This document shows, one piece after another, positions 12,501 to 23,900 of a stretch of DNA of 25,119 bases. The notes under the pieces were generated by a model that saw only the letters and a program-made list of their open reading frames with translations, was not told the origin of the DNA and searched no databases. The DNA comes from Pigoraptor vietnamica (lineage: Eukaryota; Opisthokonta; Filasterea), in NCBI GenBank assembly GCA_943704525.1, contig CALSCQ010000938.1, positions 1 through 25,119 of the forward strand, in the 5' to 3' direction. Each line of letters starts with the position of its first letter. Position 1 is the first letter of the stretch. The position numbers and the translations under genes were made by a program.

Positions 12501-14887
12501 GCTGAAGGAACACACGTACGTGTCGTTGCCGGACTTTTGTTTTTGCTTTGCTTCACGTGGTGTTCTGTATCCCACTTTCTTCTCGTATGCTTGCATTCTT
12601 TCGCTTGTTATTGTCCTCTAGTCGGCCACTCTTGCTTAGTACTTTATTGCCGGTCATGTGTTGTGGCACTTACCACTGATGTTGTCGATTTCCAGTGTGT
12701 TTGACGACAGTGGCGCCGCTGTCAAGCTGCGCACGTCCCTCGAAGTGAAGGTGGGCATGTGGCGAACCCACAAACAAAAAAACAAGCAAAGCTGCAGTCG
12801 CTTGCAACACGCGCGCACGTGGCACACTCTGAAGGGCAATCGACCCCTTCTGAACTCGACATGCAACGCAGGGAATTCTTGGGAGCGACGGCCGCCGCTA
12901 TCTGCTGGACCTCTTCCGCGTGACGCCTGTCGACGCAAACTACGTATGGGACAGCAGCAAAGGTCAGTTTGTGCGTGTGGGCAGGCTGCAGAGCAGTGTG
13001 CTTAGTCTTGCCTGTGTAACCTGTTACAAGGCGTCAACAAGTGTACATTCTCCCTTCTCCGCGCCTCATGCCTTCGCCTTTCGCTTCGCAGCGCCGATCG
13101 AGGACGAAGCTGTGTTTGACGCCGTGCTCAAGGGCAACCACGAGCCCGCTGTGCATGGCATGCGCCTGCTGCGTCGAGAGCTTATCGTCGCCTACGACGA
13201 GGCCAAATTCCTCGAACTCGTCAGCACGACGTACCAGAAGCGAAAGTCGGAGAAGGTGTGCGCTGCCATTCACTTTCGGTTATAAAATTGTTTTTGTTCG
13301 TGAATGTGAGGCGTGTGTGTGTGTGTTTGTGTTGGAGCGGGATTGCTCACGGACCTTCGTCTGCTGTCGCAATCAGGAGGCCCTGAAGGCGGCCAGTGCC
13401 AACAGTGCCGAGGGCGAGCAGAAGGCACAGGAAGAGGAGGAGGAGGACGGCGGTGCGGTTTTTTTTTTTTTTTTTTTTTTTTTGCTTGTGGTCTTGTCCA
13501 AAGCAGAGTACTTCCCGCGTTCGGGCGCACTTGAACGAGCACATGCCCATGCTCGTTGATTAATTTTTTCAAGGTCCCCTGTTCTCCACATCCGCATGTG
13601 CGTCCACATGCAGTCCACGTGCGTTCTTTCGCCCTCCCTCATGGCTCACCCATCTCCGCAGTCGACCCCAACGACCCCGACATCAAGGCGTACTGCTTCG
13701 AGGTGAACCCGGACGTCCTCGCCCAGGACCCGAAGCGCCTTGTCAGCGACGCAACGCGCGCGGACGTAGAGGCGGACGAGCGCGTCGTGCGCGAAATGGC
13801 GGCGTTCATTACCGACGTCGCAATTCCCAAGCTGGTGGGGCAGAGTCGCCGCATTTCGCGCGCCATTTGCGTTGTTGTACCACTTGTTTATGTTCGTTGA
13901 GAATACGACGATTTGCAGAGTTTTCCGTTTCGTGCCATGCATCGTGTGCCGCAGTGTTGTCGCGCATGCGTCTTTTGCTGACACTCGCTTTCGTCTTTGC
14001 CGCAGACGGAGGACATCGCGCGGTTTGCGACCATTCCGCTCGACGGCGCCTCGCTCGCAGAGGTCATGCACCAGCACGGCATCAACGTGCGTTACTTGGG
14101 ACGCCTTGCGACGGCGTGCGCGGCGGCGAACAAGAGCCAGCTCAACTTTGCCTACGTAAGCGACGCACTCACATTGATGCGTTTGCCGTTCAGTTCAAGG
14201 AGTGCCCATTTAGTTGCCCGCCCTGTAGAACCATTTTCTTCGTCTCTCCTCTCGAGTTACCTGTCTCGAGCTATTCGTCCGAACGGATGTTTTGGCGTCG
14301 CCTTCATTGATTCCCAACGGCGACTTACACCGTACGCACTCCATCGCCGCAGTCGCTGTGCGTCTCGGACATGATATGCCGCGCCGCCAAGCATGTGCTG
14401 CGCGCGATGCTCCTCGTCACGCACAAGTCGCACGTCGCGTCGGCCGTCTCCCATTTTTTGAACTGCCTTCTCGGAAACGCCGCCCCCGCCGGTGGCCAGG
14501 AGGATGCGGTGCGTCGCCTGGGTGCTTTTCTTGCTATGATGATGATATTGCGTGCGTGCGTGCGAGCGAGCGTGCGTGCGTGTGTGCGTGGGCGTGTTGA
14601 GTGTGAAATGCGGTTTTTGGTGTGCGCGTGCATTACGACGAGCCGGTTGACCGACTGGTACTCCAACCGCATGTGCAGGGCAAGGCGAAGAAGGGCGCGC
14701 AACACAAGTCCCACACTCCCCCGCCGTATGCCGCGCTCACCGTCGAGCTCCTTTGGGCCGCCATCAAGCGCGAGGTCTCGGCGAGGTTCAATTTCGACGT
14801 GGACGTCTCGTTCGATACGTCCGCAGGAGTGAAGAAGGTGCGCATGCATGTGTGTGTGTGTGTGTGTTTGTTTGTGTGTGTGCGTGC

Positions 14888-14934
<47 letters not shown>

Positions 14935-17556
14935 GCGTATGAGAAAGTGCACGTGAGGATGGGTGCTTGTCTGCCTTCATATTCCTTGTGCTGAATTCGC
15001 TCGTTACTTCGCAGCGTCACCCCCTTGCCCGCTATGGCATTCCCAAGATCAGCCTTCTGCGCATGCTGTGCCTCCGGACTGGTATTCAGGTGCGTGCGGC
15101 GCATGCACACATGCGTCACACACACACATATACACACACACGCACACACACACACACACACACTCACTCACTCACTCACTCACTCACACAACTATACATG
15201 GTTGTTTCTCACCCATGCACGTGACCGCTTCCCGTAGGTGGCTGCGCGCGACTATGCCTTTGACTCGCTCGAGATTGCCCCCTTCGCCACCGCGGACATC
15301 CGGGGCATGGTGCCCGTGAGCAAGAACGCCCTTCCGAAGGTAACGTGCTCGTTGTCGTTTCCATCTCTTCTCTTTCTGCTCGTTGTCGTTTCTGCCTCTT
15401 CCGCTTGTGTGTGACGTTCGTGCGTCGTGCACTTTTTGTGTTGTGCATGCTGTGCCATTTTCCAAATCGTGTCTGCTCTTGTCGTGTATGGTTTTCCATT
15501 CCTCAACTGCTCTCGCTGTTGCCGAGTGCAGTCGTTCGACACCGCCGCGTATATTGAGTACGGCAAGGGCGAGCTCCAGAAGGGTGCGTCAATGAACCCC
15601 ACAATGGTCCGGCGAAAAATGTTACGCACGCGCGCGCGGTTCGACCAGTGCGCACACTTACGTTACAGCGTTGCGCATATCTGACGCGTCGTTCGTGCAG
15701 GTCACGTGAACGAGGCCTACCAGTACTTTGCGTTGGCGCTCTCGATTGCGCAGCGCGTTTACGGCCCCGTTCACGAGGATGTCGCCGTGGCCTTTGGGTG
15801 CGTTATCCCTCCACCGCTCGCGACTGCCCTTCACTCGGGCACTTCCGTCTCACTCTTTTCCCTCTCCTTTCGCATTTTTTGCTTGTCTGCAGCACATGTC
15901 TGCTTTCGTTGTCAAGTTGTCTGACCCTGCGGTGCATCGCGTCTCTGCAGGCTGTTGGCGGCCGCGCTGTCCCACGCAGACGAGCCCAAGAGCGCCCTCG
16001 CCTTCCAGACGAACGCCGTCATTCTCAGCGAGCGCGTGCATGGTCTCGACCACATGACTACCCAGAGGGCTTACGTGAGTGTCTTGTGAGCGCGTGCATG
16101 CAGGACGCCCTGCCTAGTTATATCTTAGTGCGGCCAAGTACAAGTGTCTGATGATGCCTCTCGTTGTGATCGTGCAGTTGTCGCTCGCGCACACGTACAA
16201 GACGCTGGGCCACCGCGGCGCTGCGATGCGCTGTGTGGCGCGCGCGCGCACTCTGATTGAGATTATGGCCGGTCGCAACGCCATGGAACTGCCGTCCGTC
16301 GAGGTGCGTGCGCTGCATGCGTAACTTGCGTTGTGCCCTTGGATCCTCTTTTCCCAGTTTCTGGCGGCGTTTCTCCCTTGTTCCTTTTGGAGTGAGAGGC
16401 CTCTCTCTCTTTCCCTATCTTACAATTAGTCCAACCCTGCTCATTTCCCCTTTTTCGTAGACGCTACTCGGCACGCTGCTCCTTGAGGAGGGCCACCAGA
16501 AGCTCGCGGCGAGGTACTTCACGGCCGTGCGCGACACGCAGGAGAGCGTGTGGGGCAAGATTTCCTTTGAGGCTGCGGCAAGGTGAGAGTCAACGCAGCG
16601 CCACGCCAACCTTCTTTCTCTCCATGCAATCTTCGCCTTTTTTTCCCCCCTTTTTTTAACACCTTCTGTCCACGCAGCAACCGCTATCTCGCCAAGGCGC
16701 TCATCCAGGAGGCCGATTTCAAGGGCGCGCTCGCGTGTGAGAAGACGGCGTACGCCGTGTTTGAGGCGCTGGTAAGCATGGCTCTTGTGGTATTTGCGTG
16801 CTTGCTTTTCGTCCCCTTGTTGTGCGTACGTGCGCGCACAAGCTAAACGATAGTGATGTCGCGTGCCGCAGTTTGGCAAGGAGGACATTCGGACGATGCA
16901 GAGTGAAAAGCTTCTCCAGTATTACACGAGGGCGGCCGTCGACAAGCAAGTGCAGGTGCGTGCGTCTGTTAGTGTGAGGCCCCTCTCAGTCTCCGTGGGA
17001 CGCAAGCAATGCCCATGTGACTGATCGTTTGTGTGCAGGAGGTCCTTCGCCAGCAGCAGAGCCAGCAGAGGAAGAAGAAGAGTGGCGAGAAGGTGAGGAA
17101 GGACTACTCGCATGCACACGCACACATGACACACATGCACACACGCACGCACAGCACGCACACACATCAGACATACACATATGCGTGCACGCACACACAC
17201 ACACACTCGCGCGCACACATGACACAAACGTGCACTCACCCACACACACTGACAAACACGCACAGCACACACACACACACACACGCACACGCACACGGCC
17301 GCACACACACACACCAAATCTCACATGGGAGCCATTGCAGTCTGTCGACCACGGGCAAGTCGACGGCGACGACCGCTCCATTGCGGACCTCCTCAACTTC
17401 ATTGAGGGCGCGCCCGCCGCGCGAAAGGGTGGCAAAATTTCCGCCGATGTGAGCACGGCCGCGAATGCGCTGGGCGGTCGCCGTGTGCAAGTCAAGACGA
17501 CGCACGCGCCCGGTGGAGACGGCGCCAAGGCCGCAGCAAAGGGCAAAAAGAAGTAG
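9599..17556 (+). CDS. CLUH: CLU, clustered mitochondria protein homolog
   Basis: Cytosolic protein that keeps mitochondria distributed and, in animals, binds mRNAs for mitochondrial proteins. Twenty-seven exons, all phase-consistent, give 1293 aa: 9599-9692, 9773-9828, 10021-10186, 10374-10517, 10680-10907, 11137-11480, 11639-12185, 12383-12515, 12696-12750, 12872-12962, 13092-13255, 13377-13452, 13662-13834, 14006-14155, 14353-14508, 14679-14837, 15015-15089, 15238-15339, 15532-15583, 15701-15797, 15951-16074, 16178-16303, 16461-16582, 16678-16771, 16872-16955, 17039-17092, 17341-17556. The N terminus has the CLU beta-grasp block (DTDTVHDIRQF, then ENVELAAIEGVKSGSSLQI). The central CLU domain includes AQSIIPGIF. 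The later core has HQHGINVRYLGRL. TPR-like helices span about residues 988-1204 (ALSIAQRVYGPVHED, ILSERVHGLDH), and a Lys-rich tail ends the protein. Order and length match the family. The start is the first ATG in frame and has G at -3 and +4. Exon 12 adds an acidic linker (EEEEEDGG). Exon 13 ends at a weak GTGGGG donor and is the least certain junction. Confidence 0.95.
12304..12317. repeat. 14-C run in CLU intron 7
   Basis: Fourteen C inside the 197-bp intron, followed by CT-rich sequence about 50 bases before the CAG acceptor. It may serve as part of the pyrimidine tract. Confidence 0.85.
13459..13483. repeat. 25-T run just after the exon 12 donor of CLU
   Basis: The donor GTGCGG is followed immediately by 25 T. 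A U-rich stretch directly after a weak 5' splice site is where TIA-1-type proteins help U1 bind in other eukaryotes. Confidence 0.85.
14849..14932. repeat. (TG)n microsatellite in CLU intron 16
   Basis: An almost pure TG run of about 84 bases with a few TTTG and CG interruptions, inside the 177-bp intron before the 75-nt exon 17. On the transcript it is (UG)n. Confidence 0.95.
15105..15190. repeat. (CA)n plus (CACT)n microsatellite in CLU intron 17
   Basis: A CA run with short breaks, followed by about seven CACT/ACTC units, inside the 148-bp intron after exon 17. In the pre-mRNA it is complementary to the (UG)n tract of intron 16. Confidence 0.95.
17108..17316. repeat. CA-rich degenerate repeat in CLU intron 26
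   Basis: About 210 bases of imperfect CA/CACG repeats fill most of the last CLU intron (248 bp, the longest in the gene). The acceptor ends in GCAG at 17340. On the minus strand it reads as open TG-rich frames, which are artefacts of the repeat. Confidence 0.9.
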
Positions 17557-17851
17557 AAAGCGACACACGCGGTGCACTTTGCAGCAGGACTGCAGCGCGG
17601 CCGTGTGATGGGAACCCCGACAGACACATGGCCGCTACACTGGTCAGAAGCAACTTTTGAAAAAATGGATGGAATACAACCGGAAAGCACCAGTCCTTTA
17701 AACGTGGGTAATTGAGCAAAATTTTGTGTGTACTACTCTACACGTGAAGGCATGGCACGGAGAGGCTGTAAGTTGATTCTCATGGTTACACAATCATTAA
17801 GAAGGCATAGTAGTTAATTCGACGGCTGCCTTTAATTTCAATTGTTGGCCG
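17557..17851. other. convergent 3' region, CLU / ALG6
   Basis: 295 bp between two facing stop codons, with locally higher AT content near 17650-17840. Both transcripts must end here or overlap. No gene is seen. Confidence 0.55.
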
Positions 17852-20498
17852 CTATTGACCCTTCCGCTTGTCGAGGGGACGGCTGAAGTGCAATTGTCGC
17901 CAGTTGAGCCACAGGAAGAAGGCGGCGAAGTTCGCAAATGCCCAACCGGAAATGAGGACGGCGTGGATGTCCGGATAGCGCACTGGGGGTGGGAATACGA
18001 GCGCGAAGACGTGAAGGGAGAGCATCCCACCCGCAGACAGGAGCATCTGCGACGAATAATGAGCTAAAATGGGTGTGCGGGCGAAAGACGTACGTTTGGA
18101 CCAATTACACGGCCGGACATGGCGCAAGCTGATATCGAGGCAATGCGCACTAACGAACAGCACGCGCCCACACTTAAACCGCCCACCACCATATATCTGT
18201 TTAAACTGTAAGAAAAAAAACAAATAACCGCTCTGTTTCCGCGCGTCGGACACTCACCGCATAGAACTGCAGCTTCCATGGCGCCTCGCGCTGCTCTCGC
18301 ACAACGGCGACGGAAAGAGCGATGTGAAGCGCAAGGACGCACGCGTACGGCACTTCGAGCTCGTCTTTCTGCATGAGGGGATACATGCTGCGAAGGAGAC
18401 GAGGTGGTTACGCTCATGAGCAAGCGCGCACCGTGTACTAAAATAAATGGATGTGCGACACACGCCGGCAACGTCTCACGGTGGGAATGCGGCAATCGGG
18501 AAAAAATGCCGTCAAAAAAAACAACCAACACGCACACTCAAATCAAGCAAACAAAAACTGAGGCACGGAAACCTCGAGCAACCTGACAAGGGCACGGGGC
18601 CTATAGCCGCGCGGTTCGCACACACCTGAACGTGGCCACCGTCGAAAACCACGCGGCGACGAGCGGTCGCCTGAGCACATCGATGGCCACTGGCAGAAGC
18701 ACCAGCAAAATCGCCTTCTCGTGCACCTGATACGAGAAGAGGAAGAACGCTAGCGATGACGCCGCAAGCGCATTGAGAAATCGGTCGGTCGTCGGTCGTC
18801 GGAGGAGATCGATGCCGGTGGGAAGAAGCGCAGCGAGCGTTGTGATGGTACTGCGCACGAACGCGAATGAGTGGCCCATTTAAACAAGAAGCATGCATGC
18901 AGCCGCCAACACACAGACCACACTCCAGTCATCCATCTCCCTATGCTGCAACCGATGGCTCTAACAACCCTGTTGTCGGATTTCACCTCAGCCGCACGAG
19001 CGCTTCCTGCGACAAGAGCGTCCTCAGCTTGACGACGACGTTCGCCGAACACCAAAAGTTAGCGACCTTGTCTTCGAAGAGGCCGCGCTCGAAGGGAAAG
19101 AGGCGCCGCAGCACGTGACCGGCGGACTCGAGCGAGCCGAGGAAGGGCAGCCAGCACGCAAGAAACGTGAGGACGACAGTCGTTCCGATCGCCAGGAGAC
19201 GCGCGACGCCACGGGGACTGCGCACGGATGATATTAGATTATAGCTGCGTATACGCACAGATACAACATACATACACAGAGACTCAAACGCCACAAACAC
19301 AGACATGAGTAGGTAGTGCTGGCCGCACACCAACCCACCGACCAGCCTCGATGCAACGACCGAGCAGGTAGAAGAAGAATGCCGGCGCATAATAGAGCGA
19401 CATGTGCTTGAAATTGAGCGCGAGGCAGAAGAGGGCTGACGCGAGGCAGTCCCTTCCACGCAAAACGCACGCGACCGCAAGTAGAGTAAGCCCGAGCGAG
19501 ACGTTGTTGTACTGAAAGTGCCCGTGGTCGATGAGGACGAGCCCCGGCAGCAGCACGATCCAGATGGCCGCCAGCGCCTGCGTCACACGAGGGCGATTGA
19601 GTCGTGCGTGAGTGAGGTGGGCGAGCATCGCGTTCTTTTCAGCGTGGCGTCGGTTTGTCCGTGTCCTAGCTTGTTTGTGAGTGTGTGCGCGCGCATGTGC
19701 GTAGGAGGCTCACGCGGGCGGACATACACTCACACCACGTGATTATACACAAAAGCGCGCTCACCTGCTTTGCCCACGACTGCTTCGCATAGTGCGTGCG
19801 CACAAACAGCCACACGGCGGGAAAGAAGAGCAGGGCGTCGCACACCATCACCGTCGTCCGCATGAAGAGACGGCTGCCCTCGTCCTCGATGCCGCGCGAC
19901 GTGTGGAGTGCGAACCAGTCCGTATTCACAAAGGAGCCCCTGCGCGAAACCCGACGCGTCTCAATTTCAACGAAGCATCTCACAGCCCTTCCGCTGCCAA
20001 ACTGCCGACTCCACCTGGCACGTATCGTCAACATCCACAGATCGCGGCACACCGAGCCAACACACGCATGCGCCGTGCAAATACTCACAGGTAGCCGCAT
20101 ACCCAGCTGAGATACGCGCTCAGCGGCGGGTAGTCCAGTCCCCAGTAGCGGAGGTCGTTGTCGGTCGTGTTGCGGTACCAGTCTGACGCAGGGAGGTGCA
20201 GTGTGATCTCCATCCAGTGCCGTTGCGCCTCATAGTCGCCGTACATGGGAGGCTTGTTGTAGCCTGCACGCGAGATGCCGCACCGTAGTAAGAACTTCAA
20301 AGTCCGCCATGCAGCCGCACACGGCACGCCCACGCGGACAAGCGGACACTCACCCGAGTAACCGTGCAGGGACGCCGCATATCGCACGAGCATCGCGATG
20401 CACGCCAGCACGACAAGGCCTTGTACATGCAGACGCTCTCGCTCTGCGGCCGCGAGTATCCGCCCGGGAAGTGAGCGCCCTGGAGGGTCGCCCATCAT
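17852..20498 (-). CDS. ALG6: ALG6, dolichyl-P-Glc:Man9GlcNAc2-PP-dolichol alpha-1,3-glucosyltransferase
   Basis: ER-membrane GT-C enzyme that adds the first glucose, from dolichyl-phosphate-glucose, to the Man9GlcNAc2 lipid-linked N-glycan precursor. Eight minus-strand exons (20498-20354, 20263-20089, 19939-19765, 19577-19339, 19217-18987, 18850-18626, 18387-18258, 18046-17852) keep frame and give 504 aa, close to the human 507. The luminal catalytic block GDYEAQRHW follows the first membrane helix; its Asp58 matches the catalytic base described in yeast Alg6. Further matches: WGLDYPPL, DWFALHTSRG, LFMRTT, IDHGHFQYN, LRRLFPFERGLFEDKVANFWC, SYQVHEKAILL and the KDEL-E block after the sixth intron. 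Hydrophobic helices recur throughout. The Arg-Gly-Leu-Phe-Glu-Asp-Lys-Val-Ala-Asn block and overall match favour ALG6 over ALG8. Two adjacent ATGs begin the frame (20498 and 20495); the upstream frame has no ATG. Intron 7 (211 bp) could hide a tiny exon, but direct joining reads well. Confidence 0.95.
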
Positions 20499-20951
20499 GT
20501 CGCTGAAGGGTCGCCACGCCACCGTAGCGACAACGACGCACAGTCGCAGAGCCTTCACTGCAAATTCTGCGACTCTGCTAAAGCGTATTGTGCGCGCACG
20601 TGCTGGAAGCGTCGCGTGTGTTTGTGTTGGGGACACAAGGGCGGGCTGAGTTGGCACGCTGTGCGCAGGCGACGTGACGTGTCACACACCAGAACCGGTG
20701 AGTCTGGACATCCGAAACTTCGAAGGGAACTGTCGAACATGTCACCATTATGCTTATTGGAAATGGGGCGAAATATTGAAGAAAATTTACTTCGTTTTTC
20801 AATATATTTTCTCGAACGGTATTGACGTCATCGCCGCCACTCAACAACTGTTCTGTTCGCGCTCCAGGGTTCCTCTCCACGTTTTTTTCCGCCATACTTT
20901 CAAGCGAACGGAGACACGCAATACTGTCGTCTGCTTGCTTCAACTGCGAAG
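20499..20951. promoter_or_regulatory. divergent promoter region ALG6 / PRP28
   Basis: 453 bp between two start codons. The middle (about 20735-20822) is clearly AT-richer than the surroundings, with AATATT-like stretches that could be the nucleosome-poor core. A TGACGTCA palindrome follows it. No gene is seen in the spacer. Confidence 0.55.
20823..20830. promoter_or_regulatory. CRE-like TGACGTCA palindrome
   Basis: A perfect 8-bp bZIP/CREB-type site about 120 bases before the PRP28 ATG and next to the AT-rich segment. The sequence is seen directly; use by either gene is inferred. Confidence 0.4.
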
Positions 20952-23900
20952 ATGGCGGACAGGGACCGGCGCGGGCGTTCGAGGTGAGTGCCTGTAAAGT
21001 ATTGTCGAGTTGCAAACGGGTGTGCGGGGATGTAACCTTTTCTTGGGACGCAGGTCGCCCTCACCACGTCGCGACCGCGACAGGGACTATGACCGCCGCG
21101 ACCGAGACAGAGAGCGGGATAGGGAGAGGGATAGAGAGCGTGACAGAGAGAGGGAGAGGGACCGCGACCGTGACCGCGACCGCGACCGTGAGCGTGAGCG
21201 TGAGCGTGACCGCGACCGCGACCGACGGGATGATCGCGACCGCGACAGAGAGAGGGAGAGGGAGAGGGACAGAGAGAGGGAGAGAGATCGCGAGCGTGAT
21301 CGCGAGAGGGAGCGAGACAGGGAGCGCGACCGGGACCGGGACCGTGACCGTGAGGGAAGGGACAAAGAACGGGATGCGCGCGACGCCGGCGCCAAGCGCA
21401 AGCGCGAGGATGCGGATGAGAGTGAACAGGATAAGGGGGCGGTGGCCGTGCAGCAAGCCGACGCGGAGAACGGCAAGAAAAAGGAGGTTGGCGTGGGGTC
21501 TGTGTGTGGACGTGGCCTGTTTCACGAAGCAGGTGCATGAGTTGGATTGTTGGGGTGGTGTGCCACGTCGTATGCGCGAGCTTTGCGACTGACATTGTTC
21601 TGGTTCTGCAGCCGCTGTCCCTGGAGGAACTGCTCGCCAAGAAGCAGGAAGAGCAGAAGGCGCTCGAAAAGGTGCTCTTGAGTGCCGTCTGTTTGTTGTG
21701 TGGGCGTTTGTGCGTCCGGCAGTGTCGTTATAGAAGGAGCGATGTCGTTATAGAAGGAGCAATGTGTCGTTACAGAAGTAGCAACGACAGTCGAGATGTG
21801 TCTTCATTTACGATTTGAACCGCGCGCTTGTGTCGAGTTGTGTGTGTGTCCAGCGTATCTTGCTCACTTGGCACCTGCCATCTTTCTTGCACTTCCGCAG
21901 CCCGTTTTTCTCACGAAGGAGCAGCGCGCACAGCTCGCTCTCAAGAGGCGACAGGAGGAGGTGCAATCACAGCGCGAGGCGGCCGCCGCAGGCCGTGCCG
22001 CGGACAAGAATGACGGATGTGCGTATGTTAAAGTTTGCTGCGGCGCTTATGTGGCGAATCGTGCGTGTGCATTTGCGTCGATTACGTGTGACTGTGTGAC
22101 GAATGGAAAGGACGTGGACCATATTTTGGCATCTCAACTCCGCTTGCCTGTGCTGTCTTGGATGCAGTGGATCGGCCGAGCGCTCGCAGGGGGGACGACG
22201 GACGCCGGGACAGCCGCGATACGCGCGATAGGGATGCGCCTTCGGGTGCCGCTGTGGACAGCAAGGAGATGGAGCGTGAGATGAAGGCCATCAAGGTGCG
22301 CGTCCGGCTCGTTGGGCTGGTATACGCGTGTGTGTGTGCGTGTGCGTGCATGTGTGTGCCTGTGGAGAGAGGCGTGCAATGTGTTTAGCGTCTGTTTGTG
22401 TTGTTCGTCAATCGCGCACATTCGATTTGCTGATTCGTTGACATCTTTGCGAATTTTCTGTTTCGTTTCGTGTACGCAGTCTGCTTGTGGGTGCGCACAT
22501 ATAATCGTGCTGTTCGTCCCTTGCTTAGTTGAACGTGGCGCAACTACGCCTGTGTTGACTTCTCTGTCGTCCGTGCGCGCGACAGGACCGCTACCTTGGC
22601 ATCAAGGAAGAAAAGCGCAAAATCCGCCGAATGAACGAGCGCAAGTTTGTCTTTGACTGGGAGACGAACGACGACACGTCCCAGGACCACAACCCGCTGT
22701 AAGTGACGCAATACCCGATAGCATAATTCATCTCACGTGTCACACAGATGGGGCTCTAGCTGGGGACCATTTTACGTGTTCCAAAAAAATCAAACGGCCT
22801 GTACGTATCCGGGCAACTCACGTGATCGCACCCTTCCCCGTAGGTACCGCGACCGCCACCAGGCGCAGATGTTTGGGCGCGGCCACATTGCTGGGATTGA
22901 CCTCAAGTTCCAGAAGAAGGAGCTGCAGAGCTTCTACCAGGGGTACCTCGAGAAGAGAAAGACGCATGAGGAGCTTGACCGCGAGCAGTGGGTATCGCGC
23001 GGGCGGGGTTGGGGATTGGTTGGGGGGGGAATACTGTGAGGCAGAAGAATAGTTTGAATTCTTCTCCCTCATTAGTGGAGCAGCGAGTGAGCTGATACGT
23101 CATTCTTGTTCGGTTTGCCCACATTACTCATAGGACCGCAATCGCCCGCAACCTCTTGCGCACGCAGGGAACTGATGGATATGGAGAAGGAGAAGGAGCG
23201 CAAGGCGCGTTGGGACGAGCGCCACTGGAGCGACAAGCCGCTCGAGGACATGACGGAGCGCGACTGGCGCATCTTCAAGGAGGACTTCAACATTGCAACA
23301 AAGGGTGGGAGTTTGCGCGCTCGCGCCGTCTTGGAAATGAGTGCGTTGCAACGAAGGGTTCGTGTTGCGCGCCTACTTGAACGAAGGGTGGGGTTATTGC
23401 GTGCACACGCCATTCTAATAAGTGCGTACGAGAGTGTGCCGGTGCGGTGCTCCCTCTCTTTGGGCCTTATGGCGCGTGTAATCTGTTCGTCTCTCGAGGC
23501 TCGTGTCTCATTCTTCACGCTCTTTCTTGGGCAGGCGGCACCATCCCCCACCCCATCCGCAACTGGCGCGAGGGCGGCATCCCTTCGCAGATTGTGCAGA
23601 TCATCGACACGCTCGGTTACAAGGCACCGACGCCCATCCAGATGCAGGCCATCCCGATTGGCATGCAGAACAGGGACATTATCGGCATCGCAGAGACGGG
23701 TGCGTGCGTGCGTTCGTGTGCGTGTGCGCTATTTGGGACACCGTAATATGGGGCGTGCGTGTGCATATGAGAGAGCGTAGACAGAGCGAAGAAGAAGCGC
23801 GCGCGTTGTGTAAGAAAAGGCGCTCACACGTCTATCTCTGTGTGCGCGCAGGAAGCGGCAAGACGGCGGCGTTCCTCATTCCCCTGCTGAGCTGGGTGCT

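Noticed and set aside
14325-15167. 280-codon minus-strand frame with Thr-His repeats
   Set aside because: Translation of the TG/CA microsatellites plus antisense of CLU exons.
17108-17316. CRISPR-like or satellite array
   Set aside because: No constant repeat with unique spacers; only degenerate CA dinucleotides inside an intron.
16922-17317. Cys/Val-rich minus-strand frame in CLU intron 26
   Set aside because: Pure repeat translation of a CA-rich intron.
19340-19343. ALG6 exon 4 donor at the earlier GGTCGG
   Set aside because: It leaves the wrong phase for exon 5; the GTGGGT four bases on restores the frame and the conserved sequence.
21087-21476. Minus-strand RS/LS-repeat frame that looks like an SR protein
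   Set aside because: It is the complement of the RD/RE coding repeat of PRP28; the sense strand has family-specific flanks and matching splice sites.
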